64,000 bases of DNA, taken from Pseudarthrobacter polychromogenes. Lineage in GTDB: Bacteria > Actinomycetota > Actinomycetes > Actinomycetales > Micrococcaceae. The stretch is from assembly GCF_014644495.1 (NCBI RefSeq), contig NZ_BMKU01000016.1, positions 1 through 64,000 of the forward strand. Reading direction: 5' to 3'. Within the stretch, counting starts at the first letter, position 1, and the number at the start of each line of letters is the position of its first letter. The notes beneath the pieces are model-generated. The model saw only the letters and a program-made list of their open reading frames with translations, was not told where the DNA came from and did not search any database. A program made the position numbers and the translations under genes. This document shows positions 33,098 through 41,650 of this stretch, piece after piece.

Positions 33098-34297
33098 CTA
33101 TTCCTCGGTTCCCTGGCCCGCGCCGCTGCGGGATGCCGCCGGTTCCCGCGAGGACTGGTCCGTTGCCGCGGCGGCGGACAGCTGGCCGTGGGAATCCCGG
33201 GCGGTGTCCTGCTCGGCTCTGGAAACATCCTCCGCCGTGATTTCATCGTCAGATTTTTCGTTCCATGCTTTGATCGCGGCCCAGATAACGGCCGCCAGGG
33301 GAACGGAGAGGATGGCGCCGATAATGCCCGCCAGGATGGTGCCGGCTGTGAGTGCCAGCAGGATGACGAGTGCGTGCACGCTGAGAGTGCGCCCCATGAC
33401 CACCGGCTGCAGGAAGTTGCCTTCAAGCTGGTTGACAACAATGACGACAAGGATCACGATCAGGGCCGTGACAGGCCCGTTGGCCACCAGCGCCACGAGG
33501 GCAGCCAGCACGCCGGCGAGGGTGGCTCCCACCAGCGGGATGAAGGCGCCGATGAACACGATGGCGGCCAGCGGCAGGGCGAGCGGAACTCCGAGGATTA
33601 CCAGGGCCAACCCGATGAAGACGGCATCGACGACGGCCACGATGGCCGTTCCCCGGACATACCCGCCAAGCACCGCGAGGCTGTCCTGCCCCACGCGCCT
33701 CGCTTTGACCAGCCGTGTGCCCTTGAAAGCGCGCAGGACGAACGCCCAGATGCGTTCTCCGTCCTTGAGGAAGAAGAAAAGGATCACGGCCATGAGCAGG
33801 GCACCGGTGATGAACGTCCCTGCCGCGCTGAGGCCGGTGACAACACCGGCGCCCGCCGTACTGCTGGTGACGAAGTCCAGCACGGCGTCACGTGCCTGCT
33901 GGATCTGTTGGTCATCGATGGGAATCGGGCCGTTCCGGACGAAGCCGTAGACCTGGTCGAATCCCTCCGTCGCGCTGCGTCCCAGTTCCCCCGCCTGGCC
34001 GATCACGGCGAAAACAATGGCCGTGACCAGTCCACCCAGGGCCAGCAGGAGCAAGAGGAAGGAGAAGCCGGTGGCGGCCGCGCTGGGCCAGCCTTTCCTT
34101 CTGAGCCAGTTCACCAGCGGTGCGATGGCAGCCGCCAGGATCAGTGCCAGCAGCAGGGGGATGACCACCAGCCGCACCTGGATGAGCCCGTAGACCAGGA
34201 TGGCCGAAAGTGCCAGAAGCACCAGAATCTGGCCTGCCCTGATACTCACGCGGCCAAGACCGTCCTGCCACGGGTTTACCCGGTTTTGAGTCTGCAT
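33098..34297 (-). CDS. AI-2E family (TqsA/PerM) transporter
   Basis: A 399-residue protein with eight predicted spans. The family features are present: a twin-span N-terminus (GQILVLLALSAILVYGLIQV), the central amphipathic region, and the conserved C-terminal GTILAGIIGAILSVPLAAVIW. The hydrophilic tail is acidic and low complexity. Members export diverse small solutes; the name reflects E. coli TqsA and does not show AI-2 transport here. Coupled to the downstream DUF2254 gene. Confidence 0.85.
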   Translation of the reverse strand: MQTQNRVNPWQDGLGRVSIRAGQILVLLALSAILVYGLIQVRLVVIPLLLALILAAAIAPLVNWLRRKGWPSAAATGFSFLLLLLALGGLVTAIVFAVIGQAGELGRSATEGFDQVYGFVRNGPIPIDDQQIQQARDAVLDFVTSSTAGAGVVTGLSAAGTFITGALLMAVILFFFLKDGERIWAFVLRAFKGTRLVKARRVGQDSLAVLGGYVRGTAIVAVVDAVFIGLALVILGVPLALPLAAIVFIGAFIPLVGATLAGVLAALVALVANGPVTALIVILVVIVVNQLEGNFLQPVVMGRTLSVHALVILLALTAGTILAGIIGAILSVPLAAVIWAAIKAWNEKSDDEITAEDVSRAEQDTARDSHGQLSAAAATDQSSREPAASRSGAGQGTEE

Positions 34298-34440
34298 TCA
34301 GTTGTCTCCCTGGATCAGCAAGCGCTGGAGCTGCGAAAAAGTGGCATCGGCGACGCCGCGCAGGCTACCTAAACTTCTCACGAACTCTCCTGGCTGAAAT
34401 AACGGACCGCCCCTGCCCGGACCTTCGGTTAAGGACAAAA

Positions 34441-34465
34441 GGTGCGGCTCCAATGGAACCGCACC
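34441..34465 (-). terminator. Terminator of the CsbD gene
   Basis: GGTGCGG and CCGCACC arms close an imperfect hairpin with an inner TCC/GGA pair; on the minus strand it is followed by TTTTGTCC. It starts 21 bp after the csbD stop. Confidence 0.75.
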
Positions 34466-34486
34466 CCGTGCTGATGGACCGGAAGG

Positions 34487-34663
34487 TCAGTCCTTCTTGA
34501 AAGCGTCCTTGACCTTTTCGCCGGCCTGCTTCAGGTCGCCCTTGGCCTGGTCGCCCTGGCCTTCGGCCTTCAAACGATCGTCGCCGGTCGCTTCGCCGGC
34601 AGCCTCTTTACCCTTGCCGCCAAGCTTCTCGGCTGCGTTACCAATCTTGTCGTCCAAACCCAT
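34487..34663 (-). CDS. CsbD family stress protein (second copy)
   Basis: A 58-residue hydrophilic protein (MGLDDKIGNAAEKLGGKGKE, then AAGEATGDDRLKAEGQGDQA, then KGDLKQAGEKVKDAFKKD). ATG 34663 is preceded by AGGGAGAAACACC. It is more acidic at the N-terminus than the copy at 20674 but keeps the same repeat pattern. It has its own terminator. Confidence 0.85.
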   Translation of the reverse strand: MGLDDKIGNAAEKLGGKGKEAAGEATGDDRLKAEGQGDQAKGDLKQAGEKVKDAFKKD

Positions 34664-34791
34664 GGTGTTTCTCCCTACGGTCGGCTCCCGCCGGCGTGCT
34701 GCCAGCGGCTTACCTACCCATCGTAACCACAAATCACTAAGGGTGCTGATCATTTTGCCCGGTGAGCTGCGGCACGCGCCCTTTCGACGCG

Positions 34792-35166
34792 TCAGCCGTG
34801 GGTGGGTTCGCCGGTGACGCGGTGGTCCGCATGGTTGATGGTTTCGCGGATCAGGCGCACCAGGTGCCCGTCGCGCAACGAATAGATCACGTGGCGGCCG
34901 TCCTTGCGCGTGTCCACCAATCCGCTGAGGCGGAGTTTGGCCAGGTGCTGGCTTGCCACCGTCCGCGGAACTCCGACGGCGGCCGTCAGCTCGGTCACGG
35001 TCTTGGGGCCCTGCGCCAGCTGCCAGAGCAGGTGCAGGCGCGTGGGCTCGGCCAGCATCCGGAGGGTGGCGGAGGCTGCCTCCAGCAGTTCCGGCCCCGG
35101 GGTTACCTGGTGGACCAGGGACGGGACATCAGCGGGCGCGGCTTCGGTGCGGGGCTGGCTGGCCAC
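34792..35166 (-). CDS. ArsR/SmtB family metal sensor with a CzrA/NmtR-type alpha5 site
   Basis: A 124-residue repressor. The winged helix is VTELTAAVGVPRTVASQHLA then KLRLSGLVDTRKDGRHVIYS. The last helix carries D-x-H ... H-x2-H with offsets 0, 2, 13, 16 (DGHLVRLIRETINHADH), identical to the Zn/Co/Ni alpha5 site of CzrA and NmtR. There is no CxC alpha3 site. GTG 35166 is chosen for GGAGGAG 8 bp upstream; it overlaps the end of the exporter gene by 38 bp. Confidence 0.85.
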   Translation of the reverse strand: MASQPRTEAAPADVPSLVHQVTPGPELLEAASATLRMLAEPTRLHLLWQLAQGPKTVTELTAAVGVPRTVASQHLAKLRLSGLVDTRKDGRHVIYSLRDGHLVRLIRETINHADHRVTGEPTHG

Positions 35167-36409
35167 TGTCCTGCTCCTCCCCTGCACGGCCCATGGCCCC
35201 TGCGGCATCGTGCCGGGGCCAGGACAGGAATGCTCCTGCACTGCCTATCATCGCAACAATTGTCAGCCCCGCCGCGGCCCAGCCCAAACCGGCCATGGCT
35301 CCCACCCAGCCCGCCAGCGGATAGGCCAGGATGTAGCAGGCGTGCGAGAGCGAGAACTGCGCCGTGAAAACATACGGCCGGGTGTCCTCGGTGGAGGCTC
35401 CGCCCAGCAGTCTCGCCGACGGCGTAAGGATGGTGGAGTTCGCCGCACCCAGGAGGAACCAGAGGGTGAGCAGCAGCCACCATCCGCTGCCGGGCGTGGC
35501 CCACGGGATGGCGACGGCGCCGGCCATGACGAAGGGAACGACGGCGGCCCCGGCGAGCATCACCGTCCGGTCACCCAGGCGTTCAAGCAGCCACGGGGCG
35601 GACAGGGCAACGATCATGGACCCCACCCCAAAGCAGGCCAGCGCCAGGGCAAGGTCCGTGTCCGGCCGCTGCAGGACATCGCGGACATAGACCACCGTGT
35701 TCACCAGCACCAGGGCCGTGGGGGCCGCGACCACCAGGTTCAGTGCCAGCAGCGACCTGAGCCGCCGGTTCCGCCAGAAGATCCTGGCGCCGAGCGTGGT
35801 CCTGTGCCAGAGCGAGGCCTGCGGAGACGCCCCGGCGGGGACCCGCGGCAGGACGGCCATGGCCACCATGAGGGCGGAGAACAGGAACCCTGCCACGGTA
35901 CCCAGGAACAAGTTGTTGTAGCTGACAACAGTGAGCAGCAGCGCGGCAAGGGCCGGGCTGGCCAGGGCCTCCATGTCGTACGCCAGCCGGGACAGGGACA
36001 ACGCGCGCGTGTAGTCCCGTTCGTCCGGAAGGACGGCGGGGATCAGCGACTGGAACGCCGGGGTGAACGTGGCGGAGGCTGACTGCAGCAGGAAAATCAC
36101 CACGTAGATCTGCCAGGTTTCGGTGATGAACGGCAGCGACAGGGCCATTGCCCCGCGCACCAGGTCGGCCCCGATGAGGACCGGTTTTTTCGGCCAGCGG
36201 GCCAGCAGCGCATTGATCACCGGCGCCAGGCCCACGTACGCAAGCATCTTGATGGTCAGCGCGGTACCGAGCACCGCCCCAGCATTGCCCGCAGCCAGGT
36301 CATAGGCCAGCAGCCCCAACGCGACCGTCAGCAGGCCCGTGCCGATCAGCGCCACGATTTGGGCAGCAAAGAGGCTCCGATACGTTGCGTTCCGCAGAAC
36401 CGAAAACAT
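35129..36409 (-). CDS. MFS exporter controlled by the ArsR sensor
   Basis: A 426-residue major facilitator with twelve predicted spans (AQIVALIGTGLLTVALGLLA at the start; GAMALSLPFITETWQIYVVI; LSHACYILAYPLAGWVGAMA). ATG 36409 follows AAGGAG 8 bp upstream. An ATG at 36439 would fall inside the operator and is rejected. The coupled ArsR sensor has a Ni/Co/Zn-type site, so the substrate may be a divalent metal, as for NreB-like MFS exporters. The C-terminal tail here is not His-rich. Confidence 0.8.
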   Translation of the reverse strand: MFSVLRNATYRSLFAAQIVALIGTGLLTVALGLLAYDLAAGNAGAVLGTALTIKMLAYVGLAPVINALLARWPKKPVLIGADLVRGAMALSLPFITETWQIYVVIFLLQSASATFTPAFQSLIPAVLPDERDYTRALSLSRLAYDMEALASPALAALLLTVVSYNNLFLGTVAGFLFSALMVAMAVLPRVPAGASPQASLWHRTTLGARIFWRNRRLRSLLALNLVVAAPTALVLVNTVVYVRDVLQRPDTDLALALACFGVGSMIVALSAPWLLERLGDRTVMLAGAAVVPFVMAGAVAIPWATPGSGWWLLLTLWFLLGAANSTILTPSARLLGGASTEDTRPYVFTAQFSLSHACYILAYPLAGWVGAMAGLGWAAAGLTIVAMIGSAGAFLSWPRHDAAGAMGRAGEEQDSGQPAPHRSRAR

Positions 36410-36422
36410 CCAGCCCACTCCT

Positions 36423-36452
36423 TGAGTGCATATGTGCACGTATATGCACTCA
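36423..36452 (-). promoter_or_regulatory. ArsR/SmtB-type operator upstream of the exporter
   Basis: TGAGTGCATAT (36423-36433) and ATATGCACTCA (36442-36452) are perfect 11-bp arms around an 8-bp GTGCACGT centre. The AT-rich ATATG...CATAT core is typical for this repressor family. It ends 13 bp before the MFS start codon. Confidence 0.85.
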
Positions 36453-36509
36453 TTGTAGGCCTGGTCTGCCGTTGTGTCCTGCGCCGCTGGCCGGGCCCGT
36501 TAACGGCGG

Positions 36510-36540
36510 AAGGCGCCGCTCCGTGGCGGAGCGGCGCCTT
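36510..36540 (-). terminator. Hairpin at the end of the CNNM operon
   Basis: A perfect 14-bp stem (AAGGCGCCGCTCCG with its complement) and a TGG loop. It lies 61 bp after the stop of the gene at 36602 on the minus strand. Confidence 0.75.
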
Positions 36541-36601
36541 CGTGGCTGTGGTGCAGGGGCCGTGGTGCAGGGGCCGTGGAGCCTTGGCTGCAGCCGGCGT
36601 G

Positions 36602-37642
36602 TCAGGCGCTGGTGGCGTCCTGGACCTCGCCTACCAGTTCCTCGATGATGTCCTCCAGGAAGAGGACACCGGTGGTGTTGCCCTTCGCGTCGAACACCCG
36701 CGCAACGTGCGCGCCGGTGCGGCGCATCGTGGCCAGTGCGTCCTCAAGCTCGCTGCCGCTGTAGGCGGAGGCAAGGCGGCGGATCCGCTTGCCCGGCACC
36801 CGCTGGGTGAACTTCTCCTGCGTGGTCAGGTCCATGACGTCCTTGAGGTGCAGGTACCCGGAGGGCTCGCCGTCGCCATTGGTGAGGATGTACCGGGAGA
36901 ACCCGTGCCCGGCCACCGCGCGCTGGATGTCAGCCGGCGTGGCGGTCTCAGGCAGCAGCACCATCTCGGAGATGGGCACCTCAACGTCCGCCACGGTCTT
37001 GGCCGTGAACTCGAACGCGGCGCTCAGGGTTCCGGTGGTGTCCGTCAGCATGCCGTCGCGGGTGGACTGCTCCACGATGTTAGCCACCTCATCGAGGGTG
37101 TAGGCACTGGTGGCCTCGTCCTTGGGTTCCACCTTGAACAGGCGCAGGATGGAGTTCGCGATTCCGTTCAGCGTCCAGATCACCGGCCTGACCACGCGGG
37201 AGACCATCACCAGCGGCGGGGCCAGGATGAGGGCCGCCCGGGTTGGAACGGAGAAAGAGATGTTCTTGGGGACCATCTCCCCCAGCACCACGTGCAGGAA
37301 GGTGACCAGCAGCAGCGCCGTAATGAAGGCAATAATGCTGATCGCCTCGTAGGAGAGGGACGTGAGGCCCAGCGGAATTTCCAGCAGGTGGTGGATGGCA
37401 GGTTCGGAAACATTCAGGATCACCAGGGAACAGACCGTGATGCCCAACTGGCTGGTAGCCAGCATCAGCGTGGCATGCTCCATGGCCCACAGCGTGGTTT
37501 TTGCAGCTTTGCTGCCGGCCTCAGCCTTCGGCTCAATCTGCGAGCGGCGGGCCGAAATGACGGCGAACTCCGCACCGACGAAGAAGGCGTTGACCACCAG
37601 GAGCACCACCAGCCAGATGATGCCGGGAAGATATTCACTCAT
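36602..37642 (-). CDS. CNNM/hemolysin C-type CBS protein, short form
   Basis: A 346-residue protein. Residues ~1-190 are the CNNM (DUF21) transmembrane domain (VVLLVVNAFFVGAEFAVISA, LGEMVPKNISFSVP), followed by two CBS domains (to ~340). It stops right after the second CBS domain and so lacks the CorC_HlyC domain found in its partner. CNNM proteins are linked to magnesium or cobalt efflux. It overlaps the upstream gene by 8 bp, suggesting a heteromeric pair. Confidence 0.85.
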   Translation of the reverse strand: MSEYLPGIIWLVVLLVVNAFFVGAEFAVISARRSQIEPKAEAGSKAAKTTLWAMEHATLMLATSQLGITVCSLVILNVSEPAIHHLLEIPLGLTSLSYEAISIIAFITALLLVTFLHVVLGEMVPKNISFSVPTRAALILAPPLVMVSRVVRPVIWTLNGIANSILRLFKVEPKDEATSAYTLDEVANIVEQSTRDGMLTDTTGTLSAAFEFTAKTVADVEVPISEMVLLPETATPADIQRAVAGHGFSRYILTNGDGEPSGYLHLKDVMDLTTQEKFTQRVPGKRIRRLASAYSGSELEDALATMRRTGAHVARVFDAKGNTTGVLFLEDIIEELVGEVQDATSA

Positions 37643-38996
37643 GGGTCAGCTCCTGCGTCAGGCCATCGATAATGCGGTCATGCGCACTCTTGGGTGCGTC
37701 CTCCGAAGCGTCAGGGGTGAAGCGGATCCGCTCCACATGCGTACCCAGGACGCGCTCCACCCGGAGCGTGCCGCCGTCGATCCCTACTTCATCGCCCAAC
37801 TCAGGGATACGGTCCAGCTGATCCGTGACAAAGCCGGCCAGGGTGTCGTACTCCTCGCCGTCGGGCACGGTGATGCCCGTCCGGTCCAGGAGTTCGTCGG
37901 GCCGCAGGGACGCGTCAAAGGTGATGGACCGCCCTGTCCGGACCACGCCGGTGCGGGCACGGTCATGTTCGTCTTCGAGCTCGCCGACGATCTCCTCCAC
38001 CAGGTCCTCCAGCGTCACGATGCCGGCGGTGCCGCCGTGCTCATCGGAGACGATGGCCACCTGCAGGCCCTGCTTCCGCAGCAGGACCAGGAGGGTATCC
38101 ACGCCCATGGACTCGGGCACACGCAACGGCTCAATCATGAGTTCCGAGGCCAGTACGCGTGAGCGGTCGGCCAGGTCCACGGCGAAGGCCTGCTTCACGT
38201 GGAGCACGCCCTGCACGTCGTCACGGTCCTCCCCAATGACGGGGAAGCGGGAGTAGCCGGTGGTGGTGGCAAGCGCCACGATGTCTTCGGCCGTGTCATC
38301 GGCGTTGACTGCCGTCATGCGCACGCGGGGAGTCATGACGTCCGCGGCGGAGTGCTCCGAGAACCGGAGGGTCCGGTGCAGCAGAACCGCATGGTCAGCG
38401 TCCAGGAGGCCCTCAAGGGCTGACCGGCGGACCAGCGAGCTGAGTTCCTCGGCGCTGCGGGCGCCGGAGAGTTCTTCCTTCGGCTCAATGCCGAAGGACC
38501 GGATGATCTTGTTGGCAGTGTTGTTGAACAGCAGGATCACGGGCTTGAACACGGCAGTGAAGAGAGCCTGGAACGGGACCACGAACTTGGCCGTGGCCAG
38601 GGGCAGCGCCAGGGCGAAGTTCTTGGGGACCAGCTCGCCGATCACCATGGAAAAGACAGTGGCGATAAAAATGCCCACGACAGCGCCGATGCCAGGCACA
38701 ACAGCCTCTGGAAGCCCGGTCGAGAGCAGCGGGCCGCGCAGCATCGAGCTGATCGCCGGTTCGAACGTGTAACCCGTGAGCAGCGTTGTCAGGGTGATGC
38801 CCAGCTGCGCACTTGAGAGGTGGGTCGAGGTGATCTTCAGCGCCTTGATGGTGGGCTTGAGGCGCTTTTCCCCGCGGGCCTGGCGGGCTTCGAGGTCATT
38901 GCGGTCCAGATTGACCAGCGCGAACTCGGAAGCAACAAAAAAACCGGTACCGACCGTCAGGACGAGGCCAATACCGAGCATGATCCATTCATACAT
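37635..38996 (-). CDS. CNNM/hemolysin C-type CBS protein, full-length form
   Basis: A 453-residue protein with CNNM domain (LGIGLVLTVGTGFFVASEFA, VIGELVPKNFALALP), two CBS domains (VMTPRVRMTAVNADDTAEDI; VLASELMIEPLRVPESMGV) and a C-terminal CorC_HlyC domain (YDTLAGFVTDQLDRIPELGD). Likely role in divalent cation (Mg/Co) homeostasis. ATG 38996. First gene of a two-gene operon. The 38997-39335 region upstream contains divergent promoter space and no recognisable gene. Confidence 0.88.
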   Translation of the reverse strand: MYEWIMLGIGLVLTVGTGFFVASEFALVNLDRNDLEARQARGEKRLKPTIKALKITSTHLSSAQLGITLTTLLTGYTFEPAISSMLRGPLLSTGLPEAVVPGIGAVVGIFIATVFSMVIGELVPKNFALALPLATAKFVVPFQALFTAVFKPVILLFNNTANKIIRSFGIEPKEELSGARSAEELSSLVRRSALEGLLDADHAVLLHRTLRFSEHSAADVMTPRVRMTAVNADDTAEDIVALATTTGYSRFPVIGEDRDDVQGVLHVKQAFAVDLADRSRVLASELMIEPLRVPESMGVDTLLVLLRKQGLQVAIVSDEHGGTAGIVTLEDLVEEIVGELEDEHDRARTGVVRTGRSITFDASLRPDELLDRTGITVPDGEEYDTLAGFVTDQLDRIPELGDEVGIDGGTLRVERVLGTHVERIRFTPDASEDAPKSAHDRIIDGLTQELTHE

Positions 38997-39335
38997 TCAG
39001 GCGCCCCTCTCCCGTGGTGGCCGGCGAACCGGTCAGAAGGCGGAGGGGCTTGGGCATATGTGAAGGAGGGTCATCCATAATGCATTCCATCTTACCGGCA
39101 CGGTCCCCGCCGGACCGGGCCTGTACGCCCACAGCAGAGACGCAAAAGAGTCCTGCGGCCGTTCCGCGTCGGCACAGGCAAGCCAGCACGAGTGCAATTC
39201 CGCAGTTCAGCAGTTCCTCGGGGCCGCTCCGCAAACCTCCCGCATAGTCACAGAAAAAACACCGCATTGAAACATTTCAGCAACCTGGCCACGGCATGCT
39301 GTCTCTTACGGGGACACAACAGCAGGAGGCGCATC

Positions 39336-39560
39336 ATGGAGGCACAGGGAGTTCTCACCGGCCAGCTCAGGGTCGGCGACCAGATCGAAGCATGGCACAA
39401 CGGCAAACTTTTCCACCGGGGGCGGGTGATGGACGTCGTCCCGGCCCTGGAACTGTTCTGGATCCTGGACGCGCGGACCGGCACGCGGAAGCTGCTGGAC
39501 CCGGAGGCGCTGGAAATCCGGCACGTGGAGGAACAGGCCAAGCCGCTGGCCCCGGCCTGA
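39336..39560 (+). CDS. Small conserved protein, paralogue of the 17079 gene
   Basis: A 74-residue protein (GDQIEAWHNGKLFHRGRVMD, then VVPALELFWILDARTGTRKL). It shares HRG-V-D-xxP-x-LxLxWILD-xxTGxRxLxD with the 17079 product. AGGAGG lies 6 bp before ATG 39336. Predicted as a compact beta-barrel; no function known. Confidence 0.75.
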   Translation: MEAQGVLTGQLRVGDQIEAWHNGKLFHRGRVMDVVPALELFWILDARTGTRKLLDPEALEIRHVEEQAKPLAPA

Positions 39561-39706
39561 TTCCCGCCAGCACGGGGACCATCGCCCTCAGTGCCGCCGC
39601 CGCGCACGGCAGAAGCGGCCGGAGGTGTACATAAAATGAATCCATTGCGGCACCGCTGCGGCAGTACGGGCGCCATCCGCCCGCAACCACCACTAAGGAG
39701 CACACC

Positions 39707-39970
39707 GTGATTGGATTCATCGTTGCCGGCCTGATCATTGGGGCACTTGCCCGCCTGATCAAGCCGGGCAAGCAGAACCTGGGCCTGCTGGCCACCCTCC
39801 TGCTGGGCCTCGTTGGCTCGGTCATCGGCGGAGTGGTCGCATCATTGCTGGGCACCGGCGATATCTTCGAGCTGAACTTCGTGGGCTTCATCGTGGCTGT
39901 CATCGCCGCGGTGCTGCTGGTGGGAACAGCCGAGGCTGTTGTGGGACGCAGGAACTCAGTGCGCCGCTAG
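39707..39970 (+). CDS. GlsB/YeaQ/YmgE family membrane protein
   Basis: An 87-residue protein with three hydrophobic spans (MIGFIVAGLIIGALARLIKPG; LGLLATLLLGLVGSVIGGVV; FVGFIVAVIAAVLLVG). The Gly-rich pattern GxxxGxLA-R-x-I-x-PG is the family signature. Commonly stress induced and often found with Asp23-type proteins. GTG 39707 follows TAAGGAG. Confidence 0.9.
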   Translation: MIGFIVAGLIIGALARLIKPGKQNLGLLATLLLGLVGSVIGGVVASLLGTGDIFELNFVGFIVAVIAAVLLVGTAEAVVGRRNSVRR

Positions 39971-39993
39971 GCGCGCTGTCTGCGGCTCAACCA

Positions 39994-40054
39994 AACGCGG
40001 GGCCGCTCCGCACCCATCCGATGATTCGGGAGGGTGCGGAGCGGGCCCCGCGTT
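39994..40054. terminator. Bidirectional terminator between glsB and nhaA
   Basis: A 22-bp stem with one bulge (AACGCGGGGCC, then GCTCCGCACCC, with the complement). An inner CCG/CGG pair closes the loop. It lies between convergent genes. Confidence 0.8.
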
Positions 40055-40073
40055 GCTGTTGGTGGAGGTGGTG

Positions 40074-41426
40074 TCAGGTCCGGTCCTGGTACACGTCCGG
40101 GATGCCGTCCTGGTCCGCGTCCACTTTCTCCCGCTCTTCCTCTGCGCGGTACTGCCGGTTCCTTGTAGTCAGTACCGCCGCGGCCAGCAGCGCCGCGAGC
40201 ACTGACGCGGCCAGGATGCCCACCTTGGCGTGGTCATCGTGCAGGCTCCCCTGCCCGAAGCTGAGCTCGGCCACCAGCAGTGACACCGTGAACCCGATGC
40301 CGGCCAGGAGGGCCACGCCAAAGACGTCGATCCACTTGAAGGACTTGTCCAGCTCCGCCCGGGTGACCTTGGTCAGCAGCCAGGTGACACCCAGGATGCC
40401 GATCGGCTTGCCCACCACCAGGCCCACGATGATGCCCAGCGCAACCGGGTCCGCAAGGGCCGAACCCAGCCCCTCCCAGCCGCCAACGGCCACGCCGGCG
40501 GAGAAGAACGCGAAGATGGGAACCGCCACGCCCGCAGAGATGGGCCGGAAGCGGTGTTCGAAGATTTCCGCCAGGCCGGGCCCGGCGTCCGGACCGCCCG
40601 CGGCCTGGGAGCGCAGGACGGGGACGGCGAAGCCCAGCAGCACGCCGGCCACGGTGGCGTGGATGCCGGACGCGTGGACAAGGGCCCAGGTGATCACGCC
40701 AAGCGGCAGCAGGATGACCCAGGCTGCGGAGGCTTTCATCCCGAAGAAGTGGCGGTATTTGTGCGCCAGGAAGGCGTAGAGGGCCAGTGGGATGAGGGAA
40801 AGGAGCAGCGGCGTGACGTCCAGGTCGCTTGTGTAGAAGAACGCGATGATGCTGATCGCAATCAGGTCATCCACCACGGCCAGGGTCAGCAGGAAGATCC
40901 GCAGGGCGCTGGGAAGGTGGGAGCCGATGATGGCCAGGACCGCCACCGCGAACGCGATGTCCGTGGCCGTGGGGATGGCCCAACCGCGCAGGGTCTCGGG
41001 GCTGGTGAGGTTGATGACAACGTAAATCAGGGCCGGTACCACCACGCCGCCCACGGCGGCTGCAACGGGCACGATCGATTTGCTGATCTGGCGCAGGTCC
41101 CCTGCCACGAACTCGCGCTTGAGTTCCAGGCCCACCAGGAAGAAGAAGATGGCCAGCAGCCCGTCCGCCGCCCACGCACCGAGGCTGAGCTCAAGGTGCC
41201 AGGGCTCGTAACCGAACTTGAAGTCCCGGAGGGCAAAGTAGCTGTCCGACGCCGGCGAGTTGGCCCAGATGAGGGCGATGACCGCGGCGGCCACCAGCAG
41301 GGCGCCGCCGACTGTCTCCTTGCGGAGAATCTCCCCGATGCGGAGCGCCTCGGCGTAACTGCCCCTGGAAAGAACGGTGGATTTCCCCTGCCCGGGCGGG
41401 GGTGTTGAGGGCGTGGTCTGGTTCAT
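40074..41426 (-). CDS. nhaA: Na+/H+ antiporter NhaA
   Basis: A 450-residue antiporter with about 12 spans. The paired active-site Asp occur in LAVVDDLIAISIIAFF. The N-terminal motif EFVAGDLRQISKSIVP and TATDIAFAVAVLAI fit NhaA. ATG 41426 has AGGAG 7 bp upstream; a start 15 bp further up is rejected. The hydrophilic tail (RAEEEREKVDADQDGIPDVY) is short. Provides sodium efflux and pH homeostasis. Confidence 0.94.
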   Translation of the reverse strand: MNQTTPSTPPPGQGKSTVLSRGSYAEALRIGEILRKETVGGALLVAAAVIALIWANSPASDSYFALRDFKFGYEPWHLELSLGAWAADGLLAIFFFLVGLELKREFVAGDLRQISKSIVPVAAAVGGVVVPALIYVVINLTSPETLRGWAIPTATDIAFAVAVLAIIGSHLPSALRIFLLTLAVVDDLIAISIIAFFYTSDLDVTPLLLSLIPLALYAFLAHKYRHFFGMKASAAWVILLPLGVITWALVHASGIHATVAGVLLGFAVPVLRSQAAGGPDAGPGLAEIFEHRFRPISAGVAVPIFAFFSAGVAVGGWEGLGSALADPVALGIIVGLVVGKPIGILGVTWLLTKVTRAELDKSFKWIDVFGVALLAGIGFTVSLLVAELSFGQGSLHDDHAKVGILAASVLAALLAAAVLTTRNRQYRAEEEREKVDADQDGIPDVYQDRT

Positions 41427-41650
41427 TGAGTCTCCTGGCATTTGGGGTCTACAAGACTATGCCGACCAGACTTCCCGGCGCACCTTCCGTCCATCCTACA
41501 GGGGGCGATTCCCTCGAGTTTCGTTATTGCTGCCACCAATGGCCTGTGTCCCAGTTCACTTTTTTCCCATCCGTAACAGCAGTGACACCGAATCACTCTT
41601 GTCCCTCACCTGGGACGACAACGTTACTTGTATGAGGAGACTGCTTTCCG

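Noticed and set aside
33098..34297. Autoinducer-2 export as a specific function
   Set aside because: The family name is historical; members carry various substrates and there is no luxS or lsr gene in the window.
32597..34372. A 591-codon plus-strand open frame
   Set aside because: It is antisense to the DUF2254 and AI-2E-type genes and has Gly/Gln/Asp-rich low-complexity content without any recognisable motif.
36410..36439. ATG 36439 as start of the MFS exporter
   Set aside because: It lies within the operator palindrome and has no ribosome site; ATG 36409 has AAGGAG at good spacing.
38997..39335. A gene or riboswitch in the divergent gap upstream of the CNNM operon
   Set aside because: Short frames there lack ribosome sites and domains, and I could not assemble a known Mg-responsive riboswitch core.
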